DNA of 64,000 nucleotides from JAFMDF01 sp965222705 (GTDB lineage Bacteria > Bacteroidota > Bacteroidia > Chitinophagales > Saprospiraceae), in contig CBDCUO010000001.1 in NCBI GenBank assembly GCA_965222705.1, positions 205,039 to 269,038 of the forward strand. Direction: 5' to 3'. The translations under genes and the position numbers were made by a program. Numbering within the stretch: the stretch's first letter is position 1; each line of letters begins with the position of its first letter. The notes beneath the pieces are model-generated. The model ran no database searches and was not told where the DNA came from. It saw nothing but the letters and a program-made list of their open reading frames with translations. Positions 17,166 through 26,221 of this stretch are shown one piece after another.

Positions 17166-18470
17166 CTATTTTTTTAAACCCGGACTGCGTTCTAAAAATT
17201 CATGGTATAGCTGTATATGTCGGCTGTCCAATGGAATACTCCAACCCTCAATAAACAAATATTTAATTTGTGTTTTCGTTTCAAAAGGATCTCCATCGGC
17301 CACAAAAAGATTAGCAATTTTGCCCACTTCTAAAGATCCCAATTGGTCTGCTACGCCAAACAGTTCTGCTGGTACAATAGTAACTGCTTTTAAAGCTTCC
17401 TCTTTTCCCATGCCGTAGGCAGCGGCAAAACCCGCATTAAAGGGCAGGTTTCGCACGTTTTCCGAATCATTCGTCCTAAGAGCTACTTTTACACCAGCCT
17501 TTTGCATTAGTCCAGGATTGGCGTAAGGGCGGTCGTAGCGGTCAGAGGCCCTGGTTGGCGTACTCAACACCGGACCGACGATTACGGGGATTTTAGCGGC
17601 TGCCAGTTTATCGGCTACTCGCCAGCCCTCTCTTACGCCAGCGAAAATGGCTTTAACTTTTTTAGCTTGTACCCACCGGATGGCAGATTCGATGTCCTTT
17701 TCTCGATTCACCTGAATCAACGCAGGGATTTTGCCCCGCATGACAGGTAACATGGCTTCCATTTCGGGCTTATATTCCGGTTGATTCGCTGGATTATTTT
17801 GGGCAGCCGAGTCAATTTTGGCGTATAAGCTTGCCTGCTCCCAAATATCATTTAATTTTTTCAGTTGCTTGGTTTCTTCTTTCTTTCGATCTTCTTCCGA
17901 GCGACGGTCAAAACGCCCTCTTCCGGCAGAAGAAGGAAAGTTAATACAAACAGCTTTAAACCCTACGGACATTTGCTCAGGGGTATAGCCCACCAGGTTT
18001 ATTAATGCTGCCGTGCCAGGAATAATGCCACCTGTGGGCGCAACAATTGCGCTTGTTACACCGCTTACTCTGGTTACGGGAATTGAAGTAGAGTTGGGAT
18101 TTACAGCAGTCAATGCCTGCATATGGGGTTTAATGTCTCCTATTTCGTTATGGTCAACGGTTAGAGAAACTGCACTGACCTCTGCAAGTCCTAATTGGGT
18201 GCCTCCATCTATCATTCCTGGATAAATGTGCAACCCAGAGCAATCAATCGTTTGAGCATCGGAAGGGATGGATACATTTGTTCCCAATGCTGCGATTTTG
18301 CCGTTTTGTATGACTAAGCTTCCATTGGTAACCGTTCCATTTGTTATTGTTATGATGGTTGCATTGGTCAGGGCAAAAGTGCCTTTAGTCGCTTTTGCAA
18401 CTTGTGCGCTTATTGATGAAAAATTCAGTAAGGTCAATAAAATTATTCCTATTTTTAGTATATTTTTCAT
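17166..18470 (-). CDS. Secreted amidohydrolase-like protein lacking the HxH metal motif
   Basis: A 434-aa member of the imidazolonepropionase/dipeptidase-like amidohydrolase superfamily. A signal peptide (about 1-22) is followed by the N-terminal beta-sandwich and TIM-barrel phrases typical of the family (IIQNGKIAALG-type strand, GLHIYPGMIDGG, VPAELFGVADQLGSLEVGKIANLFVADGDPF). Where active enzymes have HxH after PG-x-ID, this protein reads DGGTQLG, so the binuclear metal site is probably absent. It is the last of three amidohydrolase-like genes transcribed together (56 bases after the previous one). It may be a non-catalytic partner of the middle gene. Confidence 0.82.
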   Translation of the reverse strand: MKNILKIGIILLTLLNFSSISAQVAKATKGTFALTNATIITITNGTVTNGSLVIQNGKIAALGTNVSIPSDAQTIDCSGLHIYPGMIDGGTQLGLAEVSAVSLTVDHNEIGDIKPHMQALTAVNPNSTSIPVTRVSGVTSAIVAPTGGIIPGTAALINLVGYTPEQMSVGFKAVCINFPSSAGRGRFDRRSEEDRKKEETKQLKKLNDIWEQASLYAKIDSAAQNNPANQPEYKPEMEAMLPVMRGKIPALIQVNREKDIESAIRWVQAKKVKAIFAGVREGWRVADKLAAAKIPVIVGPVLSTPTRASDRYDRPYANPGLMQKAGVKVALRTNDSENVRNLPFNAGFAAAYGMGKEEALKAVTIVPAELFGVADQLGSLEVGKIANLFVADGDPFETKTQIKYLFIEGWSIPLDSRHIQLYHEFLERSPGLKK

Positions 18471-18525
18471 GTATTTTTCTTTTTATTGTTTTAATGAAAA
18501 TAAGCTAATTGCTCCTTACCCCGAC

Positions 18526-19887
18526 TTAATTTTTGGACCTTTCTAAAAGTTGTTCTTCTACATCCTGCATGCAGCGATCCTGGTTTTCTTCTTCCATGAA
18601 AAAGACCGCTTCTGTTTTTTCAGGATCAATATCCAAACGCATATCATCCATATCATTATTAATATCGAAATAAACCTTGCCATCTACAATAGTCATTTGC
18701 GGAATAGCGTAGATAGATAGTGGATGCCCTTTAAAAATAGCAAGATCTCCATCTTTGCCCACTTCGATAGAACCCACTCTTTTTTCAATGCCTAACTGTT
18801 TGGCTGGATTGATTGTAATTAAGGATAATGCTTCCTCATCTGTTAATCCCCCATAACGTTGAGTTTTGGCTGCTTCATGGTATAGGTGCCGAATCAACTC
18901 CCCCGAATCGGAATTGATGGAAGTAACCACGCCATTCCGCAATAAAATGGCTGCATTATAAGCTGTGGAATAATAGACCTCAAATTTATAAGCCCACCAA
19001 TCTGAAAATACGGATGCTCCTGCTCCAAAAGCTGCCAATTCGGGAGCTACTTTAAAACCTTCGTTGACATGTTGAAAAGTAATTTTATTTATGCCAAAAT
19101 CTTTAAGAACATTCATCAACATCAAAATTTCGTCTGCCCGATAGGAATGGCAATGGATGATAATATCTCCTTTTAAAATGTCTGCCATCGTTTCTAGTCG
19201 GCGGTCATATTGTGGAGGCACAGCCTTCGAATTGGATCGTTTTTTTGCATTATATTGATCCCAGGCTTTCATGTATCGTTTGCCCTTGGCAAAGGCTTGG
19301 CGAATCACTTGCTCTACACCCATGCGGGTACGAGGTAGAATACCTCTGCCTTCTCCATGACTTCTCATGGGATTTTCGCCTAGTGCAAACTTAATGGTGC
19401 GAGGCGCATCGACCATTCTTAATGTTTCGGGATCAAAGGTGCCATATCGGTGTTTGATCGTTTCGCATTGTCCACCAATGGCATTTGCTGAACCATGCAT
19501 GGCATGAGAAATTGTGACCCCTCCTGCCAGAGCTCGGTAAATCGAAATATCCAAGGGATCCAAGCCATCCCCAACAAAAACTTCTGCCGTTACTGGACTG
19601 GTTCCTTCATTGACCCCATCCAGTGCAATATGAGAATGCGCATCAATAATGCCTGGCATAACATACAAACCAGTTGCATCAATTTCTTTTGTATTATCCG
19701 AGGCAGACAAGTTTTGCCCAATTCTAGAAATTTTACCGTTGCGGATTAATACATCTGTATTTTGTAAGGTGCCATTGGTAACGGTTAAGACCGTCCCGTT
19801 TTTTATTAATACATTGCCTGTTGAGGATTGTGCTGTCAGAAAAATAGAAGCAGATAAGGCAATTATTGAGAAAATATATTTTTTCAT
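18526..19887 (-). CDS. Secreted amidohydrolase with intact metal site
   Basis: A 453-aa exported enzyme of the imidazolonepropionase-like amidohydrolase group. A signal peptide (about 1-19) comes first. The metal ligands are present: HxH in GIIDAHSHIA, later His residues in IIIHCHSY and TFQHVNEG, and the Asp in SINSDSGEL. The C-terminal strand reads SIEVGKDGDLAIFKGHPL. Substrates of this group are cyclic amides or dipeptides, but nothing here identifies the substrate. It is the middle gene of a three-gene operon and the only one with a complete metal site. Confidence 0.87.
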   Translation of the reverse strand: MKKYIFSIIALSASIFLTAQSSTGNVLIKNGTVLTVTNGTLQNTDVLIRNGKISRIGQNLSASDNTKEIDATGLYVMPGIIDAHSHIALDGVNEGTSPVTAEVFVGDGLDPLDISIYRALAGGVTISHAMHGSANAIGGQCETIKHRYGTFDPETLRMVDAPRTIKFALGENPMRSHGEGRGILPRTRMGVEQVIRQAFAKGKRYMKAWDQYNAKKRSNSKAVPPQYDRRLETMADILKGDIIIHCHSYRADEILMLMNVLKDFGINKITFQHVNEGFKVAPELAAFGAGASVFSDWWAYKFEVYYSTAYNAAILLRNGVVTSINSDSGELIRHLYHEAAKTQRYGGLTDEEALSLITINPAKQLGIEKRVGSIEVGKDGDLAIFKGHPLSIYAIPQMTIVDGKVYFDINNDMDDMRLDIDPEKTEAVFFMEEENQDRCMQDVEEQLLERSKN

Positions 19888-19948
19888 TGTATAAAATAGG
19901 ATTTGCTAAAATATTTGAAAAACATACAGGGCAAAATCGCCTAATTCT

Positions 19949-21613
19949 CTATTCAGGTATTTTATCAAAGATGACATCATAGGTTCCAAACTCTCCTACC
20001 CCTACCGTACCTTCCATCGTATCTTCATCAACAATTAAATCAAACTCCAATTTGACCGATTGACCTTCCAAATTAAAAATGGCAGTAAAGGAAAATTGAT
20101 TCCCTGTTAGGCTTGCTTCACTGACTTCCTTTTCTCCTTCTGCCTGTTCGTTGGAGATTTTGCCAGAAATATCTCCGTCTTCTTCTTTTAACACTAAGGT
20201 ACCTTCTGCCGATTCGCCAGGCACTTCGACTTTATAAGACCATTTTCCAGCAACTTTTGCGTTTGCATTTGGGTCGCCTTTTTTCTCTTTTGGAGGTTTA
20301 TAATCAAAAACCTGTCCGTCAACCAATACAAACCGCACATTGGATTTTTCTTCAAAATAGGGCTTATCCGTTATTACAAGATTGGCTATTTTTCCAGTTT
20401 CAACGGTCCCCATTATACGAGAAAGCCCCAATTGTCGAGCGGGTACGGTCGTCAAAGCGGACAAAGCTGTTTCTTCTTTTAGACCGTGTTCGATCATTTT
20501 TCGCAAGTTTTCTCGAATATCCTTGCTTCTTGTATTTATACTGGTAAAACCAAAGGCAATGCCTTTGTCCTGGAAGGTTGCTGCCTGGGATAGATGTTGT
20601 TTCATAGAAGCCCGTTGGCGTTTTTTGAAAGCCATTTGCTCGGCACTTTCTTTTTCTGTTTTTTTCTTTTTGCCCTCTTTTTTCCTTTTGCTTTTATCTT
20701 TTGGTAAAGTAAGGCTAAGAAAAGCAGGAATGTTGTCGGATTTAATTTTATCGGTGACATACCAACCCTGTTTGACATCTACCAGTGCTAGAGGAAACTT
20801 TAATTCTTTTTGTAAGGAAAGGACTCGCTGTAAAGTTTTTACATCTGATGCTGTAAAATAGACGGTTTGTTGGTGCTCAATGACTGGATAGAATGCTTTT
20901 AAAACTCGATCATAATTGGGGCGAGCCATTCCCGCAGGATTAGTTGAATAATTTTTTTCATGCATTTTTGCCTGCTCTGCCCGCCTATACAATTCTCGGT
21001 ATTTAGACAATACACCCATAATAGTTGCCGGATAAAAACCACCGGCTCCTTCAATTTGAGAAAAAAGTGAAACCTGATCGTTTAGGACCATGTCATCCAC
21101 TTTATCGCCATTTAGCAAAATGATAGATCCTTTTCCAGGTAACATTTTTCCCCGGGGAACTACATGGGCCGCAGTATAGCCCAGTTTTCTCATATCCCCA
21201 ATGGATTTATCTGTTGGTTTTAGCATATCCCTAACAAGTTGATGGGGCTGAATGCCTGCTTGCTTATAAGTGGGGTTGGCTGCGTTTTTTTCCCTCCGTC
21301 GCGGTTGATTTTTAGTCTCTGGCCTGGGAATGCCAATATGAGAAATACCTTCAATGAAACCAGCATAGACATACATGGAGTCCGCTTTTAGAATTTTTGC
21401 ATTGGAAGGAATGGGTACATTTTGCCCAACGGCATGAATTAATCCATTTTTAATCACGATTGTTCCCACATCAATCATTTGCCCTGGCTTTTGTATAATA
21501 TGCACATCTTTAAGGGCATAAGTTTTGGTAACAGGGCTTAATTTCTCTTGGGCAAAGAGCAGGTGAGGGCTCAATAAGATTACCAGAAATATTAGCAGAG
21601 TGCTTTTTTTCAT
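19949..21613 (-). CDS. Secreted amidohydrolase-like protein with C-terminal beta domain, HxH absent
   Basis: A 554-aa exported protein, first of the three-gene operon. The signal peptide begins at the ATG at 21613 (MKKSTLLIFLVILL); an in-frame ATG at 21649 would spoil it. The amidohydrolase fold covers about 20-440, with the usual ending TGKIANLVITDKPYF. The expected HxH after the fourth strand is replaced by EGISHIG, so only one His remains. A Lys/Glu-rich insert lies at about 310-335. Residues about 455-554 form a separate beta-rich domain (WSYKVEVPGESAEGTLVLK) that I have seen at the end of several Bacteroidota amidohydrolases. Catalytic activity is doubtful. Confidence 0.82.
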   Translation of the reverse strand: MKKSTLLIFLVILLSPHLLFAQEKLSPVTKTYALKDVHIIQKPGQMIDVGTIVIKNGLIHAVGQNVPIPSNAKILKADSMYVYAGFIEGISHIGIPRPETKNQPRRREKNAANPTYKQAGIQPHQLVRDMLKPTDKSIGDMRKLGYTAAHVVPRGKMLPGKGSIILLNGDKVDDMVLNDQVSLFSQIEGAGGFYPATIMGVLSKYRELYRRAEQAKMHEKNYSTNPAGMARPNYDRVLKAFYPVIEHQQTVYFTASDVKTLQRVLSLQKELKFPLALVDVKQGWYVTDKIKSDNIPAFLSLTLPKDKSKRKKEGKKKKTEKESAEQMAFKKRQRASMKQHLSQAATFQDKGIAFGFTSINTRSKDIRENLRKMIEHGLKEETALSALTTVPARQLGLSRIMGTVETGKIANLVITDKPYFEEKSNVRFVLVDGQVFDYKPPKEKKGDPNANAKVAGKWSYKVEVPGESAEGTLVLKEEDGDISGKISNEQAEGEKEVSEASLTGNQFSFTAIFNLEGQSVKLEFDLIVDEDTMEGTVGVGEFGTYDVIFDKIPE

Positions 21614-21795
21614 ACATTCGAGATTTAGCAGATTAAATAATAAGTTCACTCATCATTAGTCCGACTGTAAAGTTTTAACTTATAATAATAAAGTGGAAAG
21701 TTAAGAAATTAGCCTAAAAGTCATGGCAAAATAAAGCTCGATTTTCAAAGATTAAAGGAAAAGAATTAGATGCACCAGTCAAAAAACACTTTTGC

Positions 21796-22098
21796 CTAAG
21801 AAAGATTTAAAAAGTATTCTACCAAAATTTCCCATTCTTTCTCCAAGGAGTAAGCAGGTATGCTTTTGCCCGCTCTCCGATACCAGTAGTTAGCATTCCA
21901 GTTATCTCCTTCTTTTCGGTGCAAATAGGCATGTATCCAGGCAGCATCTTTAGAATAGTTTGCTTCCACAATATTATGAGCAATTGCCCAATCTCCTTTG
22001 CCTTCATACCAAAGGGCTTTTAATAAAAGAGAGATTGCATTAGGGGGCTCTTTTTTCTGAAGCGATGCTTTAAAGGCTGCAACATCCATTTTCATCAA
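21796..22098 (-). CDS. Small conserved hypothetical protein
   Basis: A 100-aa helical cytoplasmic protein. The conserved-looking stretch WIHAYLHRKEGDNWNANYWY followed by RRAGK resembles a family of short proteins of unknown function in Bacteroidota and Cyanobacteria, with a SEL1/TPR-like helical feel. No catalytic residue set is evident. Transcribed alone. Confidence 0.72.
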   Translation of the reverse strand: MMKMDVAAFKASLQKKEPPNAISLLLKALWYEGKGDWAIAHNIVEANYSKDAAWIHAYLHRKEGDNWNANYWYRRAGKSIPAYSLEKEWEILVEYFLNLS

Positions 22099-22413
22099 TT
22101 TTAAAAACTGAAACTCAGGCCGAAGATACGTATTTTATAATAGTTTTTTATTATGCCATTACATAGGCGTAGAACAAATTTCCTCATGCGTAGGTAGCGT
22201 AAGACCGATTGTTAATCCGCCTTGCGATGTTGCTCCATTTTGTAGGTAATGGAAAGTTTGTTATACACTCATTACCACTTGATTTAGGAGGGAGCAGCAT
22301 TCTTTTTTATTTGATTTTCCGAAACCTTACAGCAGCCTTATCGAAAAAAGAAAATAAAATTTTCTAAATTCATAAACATTTGTAAAATAAGACTTTAAAC
22401 TTACCTTTGCTAC
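22099..22413. other. Intergenic region between divergent genes
   Basis: No coding potential is seen in these 315 bases. The only structured signal is the promoter at 22379-22409 next to the DUF368 gene. Confidence 0.5.
22379..22409 (+). promoter_or_regulatory. Promoter of the DUF368 gene, close to a leaderless start
   Basis: TTTG at 22379-22382 and TACCTTTG at 22402-22409 are separated by exactly 19 bases, the ideal Bacteroidota arrangement. The ATG at 22414 begins only five bases after the -7 element, so transcription should start at or almost at the start codon. Confidence 0.65.
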
Positions 22414-23373
22414 ATGAAAAAAAAATCACCTTACTTAGCTTTAGTGTTGAAAGGAATGGCGATGGGCATTGCAGAGGTAATCCCAGGTGTATCAGGGGGG
22501 ACGATTGCTTTTATTACGGGCATTTATGAAAAATTGATTAATACGATCAAGGCCTTTCATCCTTCTTTGATAGGTATTTATAAAAAAGAGGGCATTAGCG
22601 GCTTTTGGCAAGCCATTAATGGCACTTTTCTGTTGACTTTAATGATTGGAATGGGGGCTGGAATTGTATTGGGGGTTTTTGGCATAAGTCATCTTTTAGA
22701 GAACTATCCGGAAATGTTGTGGGCTTTTTTCTTTGGACTGATTATTAGTTCTGCTATTTTTATTGGAAAACAAGTTGGAAAATGGGGGATGCAGGAAATA
22801 ACTGCGCTAGTGGTTGGAACTGTAATTGCCTATTATATAACCGTAGCGAGTCCGGCACAGGGGAATGAAGCCTTGTGGTTTGTGTTTATTTCTGGAGCGA
22901 TTGCCATTTCTGCCTTGATATTGCCAGGCATTTCCGGCAGTTTCATTTTATTATTAATGGGGATGTACTCTTTTGTCATTCCCACCGTCAAAACAGCATT
23001 GAAGACGCTAGACCCTGATAGTTTAATAATTGTAGGTACTTTTGCGTTGGGTTGTTTGGTTGGTATTACGACTTTTTCGAGGGTGCTGTCCTGGACATTT
23101 AAAAATTATAGAAATCCGACTTTGGGCTTGTTGACGGGGTTTATGCTGGGTTCTCTGAACAAATTATGGCCTTGGAGGAATGTGCTTTCCACCAGAATCA
23201 ATAGTAAAGGAGTAGAAGTACCATTGATAGAAAAGAGTGTGCTGCCTGGAAATTATGAGGGAGAAACCTATTTGACAGGGGTTATTATTTGTATGTTGGT
23301 CGGTTTTCTTTCCGTTTTTATTATAGAGAGATTGGGTACAAATTTGCAAGGAGGGAAGCAAAGCAATTCATAG
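22414..23373 (+). CDS. DUF368 polyprenyl-phosphate transporter
   Basis: A 319-aa polytopic inner-membrane protein of the DUF368 (PopT) family. Members are implicated in recycling undecaprenyl phosphate across the cytoplasmic membrane for cell-wall and surface-polysaccharide synthesis. The two inverted-repeat signature loops are present: MGIAEVIPGVSGGTIAFITG near the N terminus and SALILPGISGSFILLLMG at about 170-190. About eight to ten hydrophobic segments are visible. Eighteen bases separate it from aroE, so the two may be co-transcribed. Confidence 0.9.
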   Translation: MKKKSPYLALVLKGMAMGIAEVIPGVSGGTIAFITGIYEKLINTIKAFHPSLIGIYKKEGISGFWQAINGTFLLTLMIGMGAGIVLGVFGISHLLENYPEMLWAFFFGLIISSAIFIGKQVGKWGMQEITALVVGTVIAYYITVASPAQGNEALWFVFISGAIAISALILPGISGSFILLLMGMYSFVIPTVKTALKTLDPDSLIIVGTFALGCLVGITTFSRVLSWTFKNYRNPTLGLLTGFMLGSLNKLWPWRNVLSTRINSKGVEVPLIEKSVLPGNYEGETYLTGVIICMLVGFLSVFIIERLGTNLQGGKQSNS

Positions 23374-23391
23374 TTTAATGTTCATTTTACA

Positions 23392-24168
23392 ATGACAAAG
23401 TATCAATTGGGGCTTATTGGGTATCCGCTTTCTCATTCTTTTTCTAAAAAATATTTTTCCAAAAAATTTGAAAAAGAGCAAATAGGTAATTTTCATTACG
23501 AATTATTTCCCATTGAAAATATAGATTTGTTGCCGGAATTACTAATAAAACAGCCCAATTTACTAGGGCTAAATGTAACTATACCTTACAAGCAACAAAT
23601 CTTGGCCTACTTGGATGAAATTGATGAAGAAGCAGAAAAAATAGGCGCGGTCAATACGATCGAAGTGAAAGCCGGTAAATTGAAAGGTTATAATACTGAT
23701 ATTCATGGGTTTGAAATTTCTTTAATTAAATTATTAGAACCTTTCGGTCGCCCGCGGAATGAATTAAAAGCTCTCATTTTGGGAACTGGCGGTGCTGCCA
23801 AAGCCGTGGCTTATGTACTTGAAAAATTGGGAATTTCGTATCAATTTGTATCGCGAAAAGAGGGGCGAAGAAACATTACTTACAATAAATTGACCAAAAG
23901 GCAACTAAAAATACATCATTTGATTATTAATACAACACCATTGGGGATGGCTCCTAAAGTTGAAACATTACCAGAGCTCCCTTATGAAGCCCTTACTAGG
24001 CAGCACTTTTTGTATGATTTGGTCTATAACCCCCAACTAACAGAATTTTTAAAGCAGGGCCTTGAAAAGAAAGCCACTGTAATAAATGGACTAAAAATGT
24101 TGCATTTACAAGCAGAAAAAGCTTGGAGTATCTGGACGAAAGAAATGGAGTTAAATCATTTTCACTAA
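23392..24168 (+). CDS. aroE: Shikimate dehydrogenase
   Basis: Reduces 3-dehydroshikimate to shikimate with NADPH in aromatic amino-acid synthesis. The 258-aa protein has the substrate domain (GLIGYPLSHSFSKKYF; catalytic Lys and Asn region GLNVTIPYKQQI) and the Rossmann domain with GTGGAAKAV at about 127-136. The conserved NTTPLGM appears at about 180 and the terminal NGLKMLHLQAEKAW motif is intact. It lies between DUF368 and proline dehydrogenase in an apparent operon. The preceding pathway gene aroQ is 4 kb downstream on the other strand. Confidence 0.95.
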   Translation: MTKYQLGLIGYPLSHSFSKKYFSKKFEKEQIGNFHYELFPIENIDLLPELLIKQPNLLGLNVTIPYKQQILAYLDEIDEEAEKIGAVNTIEVKAGKLKGYNTDIHGFEISLIKLLEPFGRPRNELKALILGTGGAAKAVAYVLEKLGISYQFVSRKEGRRNITYNKLTKRQLKIHHLIINTTPLGMAPKVETLPELPYEALTRQHFLYDLVYNPQLTEFLKQGLEKKATVINGLKMLHLQAEKAWSIWTKEMELNHFH

Positions 24169-24178
24169 AGAATGCTTG

Positions 24179-25375
24179 ATGAGCAAAACATTAATGGCTA
24201 AAACACCTGTGGATTTTAAAAATACAGCAATTGCTTTTTCCAGTAAATCGGACGAAGAATTAAGGCAAAGTGCCTGGTTGTTCAAGTTAATGAATAAGTC
24301 TTGGCTAGTAGATATTGGCTCCAAATTGGGCATTACAGCTATAAAATTAAATATTCCTTTTGCAGAACGACTTATTCGATCTACCATTTTTGAACAATTT
24401 TGTGGAGGCACTACCTTGCTAGAATCTCAACCCGTTATCGATAAATTATTTCAATATAAAATATTGTCTATTCTTGACTATGGCGTAGAAGCTAAAGCAT
24501 CAGAACTGGACTTTAACGGGACGATGAATGAAACGATTCGAGCCATTGACTTTGCAGCAAAGAATACTAGTGCTCCGGCTGTCAGCCTTAAAGTAACGGG
24601 AATAGCAAGATTTGAACTTTTGGAAAAAATTCAAAAAGGCTATCCTTTAGAAGCGGCAGAAAAAAAAGAATACCAAAATATTAAAAAGAGGCTCGATGCG
24701 ATTTGTTATGCAGCGCACGACCGGAAAGTAGCTGTTTTTATTGACGCAGAAGAAAGCTGGATACAGGAAACCATTGATTTTTTGACAAAGATAGTTATGA
24801 AACGGTATAACCAACACCGAGTAGTTATATATAATACATTTCAACTCTATCGCCATGATCGATTACAATACTTGATTGACTCTTATGAAGAGGCACGTAA
24901 GCATAATTATTTGCTTGGGGCAAAATTGGTTCGGGGTGCTTATATGGAAAAAGAAAGGGAAAGAGCCATTGAATATAATTATCCTTCCCCCATTCAACCC
25001 ACTAAAAAGGCAACAGATAATGATTACAACACCGCCCTCCAATTTTGTGTAGAAAATTTCACGCACATTGCTTCTTGTAATGCTTCTCATAATGAATATA
25101 GTGCGGCACTGCAAGCTACCTTAATTGAACAAAAAGGAATTCGGAAAAACCATCCTCACCTGAATTTTTCCCAGCTTTACGGAATGAGCGATCACATTAC
25201 CTATAATCTGGCAGAGGCAGGCTATAACGTAGCCAAATATTTGCCCTATGGGCCAGTGAAAGAAGTGGTCGCTTACCTAGTCAGGAGAGCCTATGAAAAT
25301 TCTTCTATTACAGGAGATATGACTAGAGAATACAGCTATCTGGTCAGGGAAATGAAGCGTCGAGGGCTGAAATAA
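24179..25375 (+). CDS. Proline dehydrogenase
   Basis: An FAD enzyme that oxidises proline to pyrroline-5-carboxylate. The 398-aa length fits the monofunctional form found in Bacteroidota. Signature segments are KVTGIAR, FIDAEESW, YNTFQLYRHDRLQYL, LLGAKLVRGAYMEKERERA and, at the C terminus, YGPVKEVVAYLVRRAYEN with the substrate-binding Arg pair. I chose the ATG at 24179; an adjacent in-frame TTG precedes it. It begins ten bases after aroE stops. No pyrroline-5-carboxylate dehydrogenase gene is in the window. Confidence 0.93.
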   Translation: MSKTLMAKTPVDFKNTAIAFSSKSDEELRQSAWLFKLMNKSWLVDIGSKLGITAIKLNIPFAERLIRSTIFEQFCGGTTLLESQPVIDKLFQYKILSILDYGVEAKASELDFNGTMNETIRAIDFAAKNTSAPAVSLKVTGIARFELLEKIQKGYPLEAAEKKEYQNIKKRLDAICYAAHDRKVAVFIDAEESWIQETIDFLTKIVMKRYNQHRVVIYNTFQLYRHDRLQYLIDSYEEARKHNYLLGAKLVRGAYMEKERERAIEYNYPSPIQPTKKATDNDYNTALQFCVENFTHIASCNASHNEYSAALQATLIEQKGIRKNHPHLNFSQLYGMSDHITYNLAEAGYNVAKYLPYGPVKEVVAYLVRRAYENSSITGDMTREYSYLVREMKRRGLK

Positions 25376-25450
25376 CAGTCCAGAAGTGAGAGGATAAGAG
25401 AGCGAGAACGCATTTTGCAACCTCCTATACGCCCCCTGTATCACATTATC

Positions 25451-26128
25451 CTAGTTTTTATAAAATTTATAGCCTAGCCCATAGATGGTTTTAATATAAT
25501 CTTGTCCTCCGCCAGCAGTAATTTTTTTGCGCAGATTTTTAATATGTTGATAGACAAAATCAAAGGAGTCTAAAAAATCGACATTATCTCCCCAAAGGTA
25601 TTCTGCAATGGTTTGCTTGGTCAGAACCCGATTCTTATTGGAAATGAAAAATAGCAACAGTTCATATTCTTTAACGGTTAATTCCAGAATTTGCCCACTA
25701 ATGCTCACCTCGTGATTACTGGTATCAACAGTGATTTCGTTAAACTTAATTTCGGTCAGACCCTGAAATTTTCTTCTTCGGTAAATGGCCTTAAGCCGGG
25801 CATTTAATTCAGACAAATGAAAGGGTTTGGTCAAATAATCATCCGCTCCTAATTCCAGCCCCTGCACCCGATCATCCAAAGAATTTTTAGCAGAGATAAT
25901 GAGAATACCCAATTCCGAATGAGTGCGTTTTAGTAGGTGCAAAATATCTAGCCCATTGCCATCCGGCAACATAATATCCAACAGAATTACGTCATAGCTA
26001 AACACGTTCAATTTGTCTGCTGCTTCTTCATAAGTATGAGCAATTTCACAAATAACCTCATTGGTAGATAAGTAGGATTTAATGTTATCTGCCAGTGCTT
26101 TTTCGTCTTCGATTACTAATAATTTCAT
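25451..26128 (-). CDS. OmpR/PhoB-family response regulator without adjacent kinase
   Basis: A 225-aa response regulator. The receiver (about 1-118) has the phospho-acceptor Asp in VILLDIMLPDGNG, Ser in IISAKNS and Lys in YLTKPF. The C-terminal winged helix (about 128-222) has LTVKEYELLLFF and the recognition helix followed by IKTIYGLGYKF. I chose the ATG at 26128 (MKLLVIEDEKA); longer in-frame extensions do not resemble the family. No histidine kinase gene is adjacent, so it is an orphan in this window. It is divergent from the ECF sigma gene. Confidence 0.92.
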   Translation of the reverse strand: MKLLVIEDEKALADNIKSYLSTNEVICEIAHTYEEAADKLNVFSYDVILLDIMLPDGNGLDILHLLKRTHSELGILIISAKNSLDDRVQGLELGADDYLTKPFHLSELNARLKAIYRRRKFQGLTEIKFNEITVDTSNHEVSISGQILELTVKEYELLLFFISNKNRVLTKQTIAEYLWGDNVDFLDSFDFVYQHIKNLRKKITAGGGQDYIKTIYGLGYKFYKN

Positions 26129-26221
26129 GGTGAAGCAAAGATAAAAAGTAATTTTGAGTAAAATTTGAAGTATATTGCCAGTTGATTTTAGTAAATTGCT
26201 TGCATTAAACCTAGCTGAACG

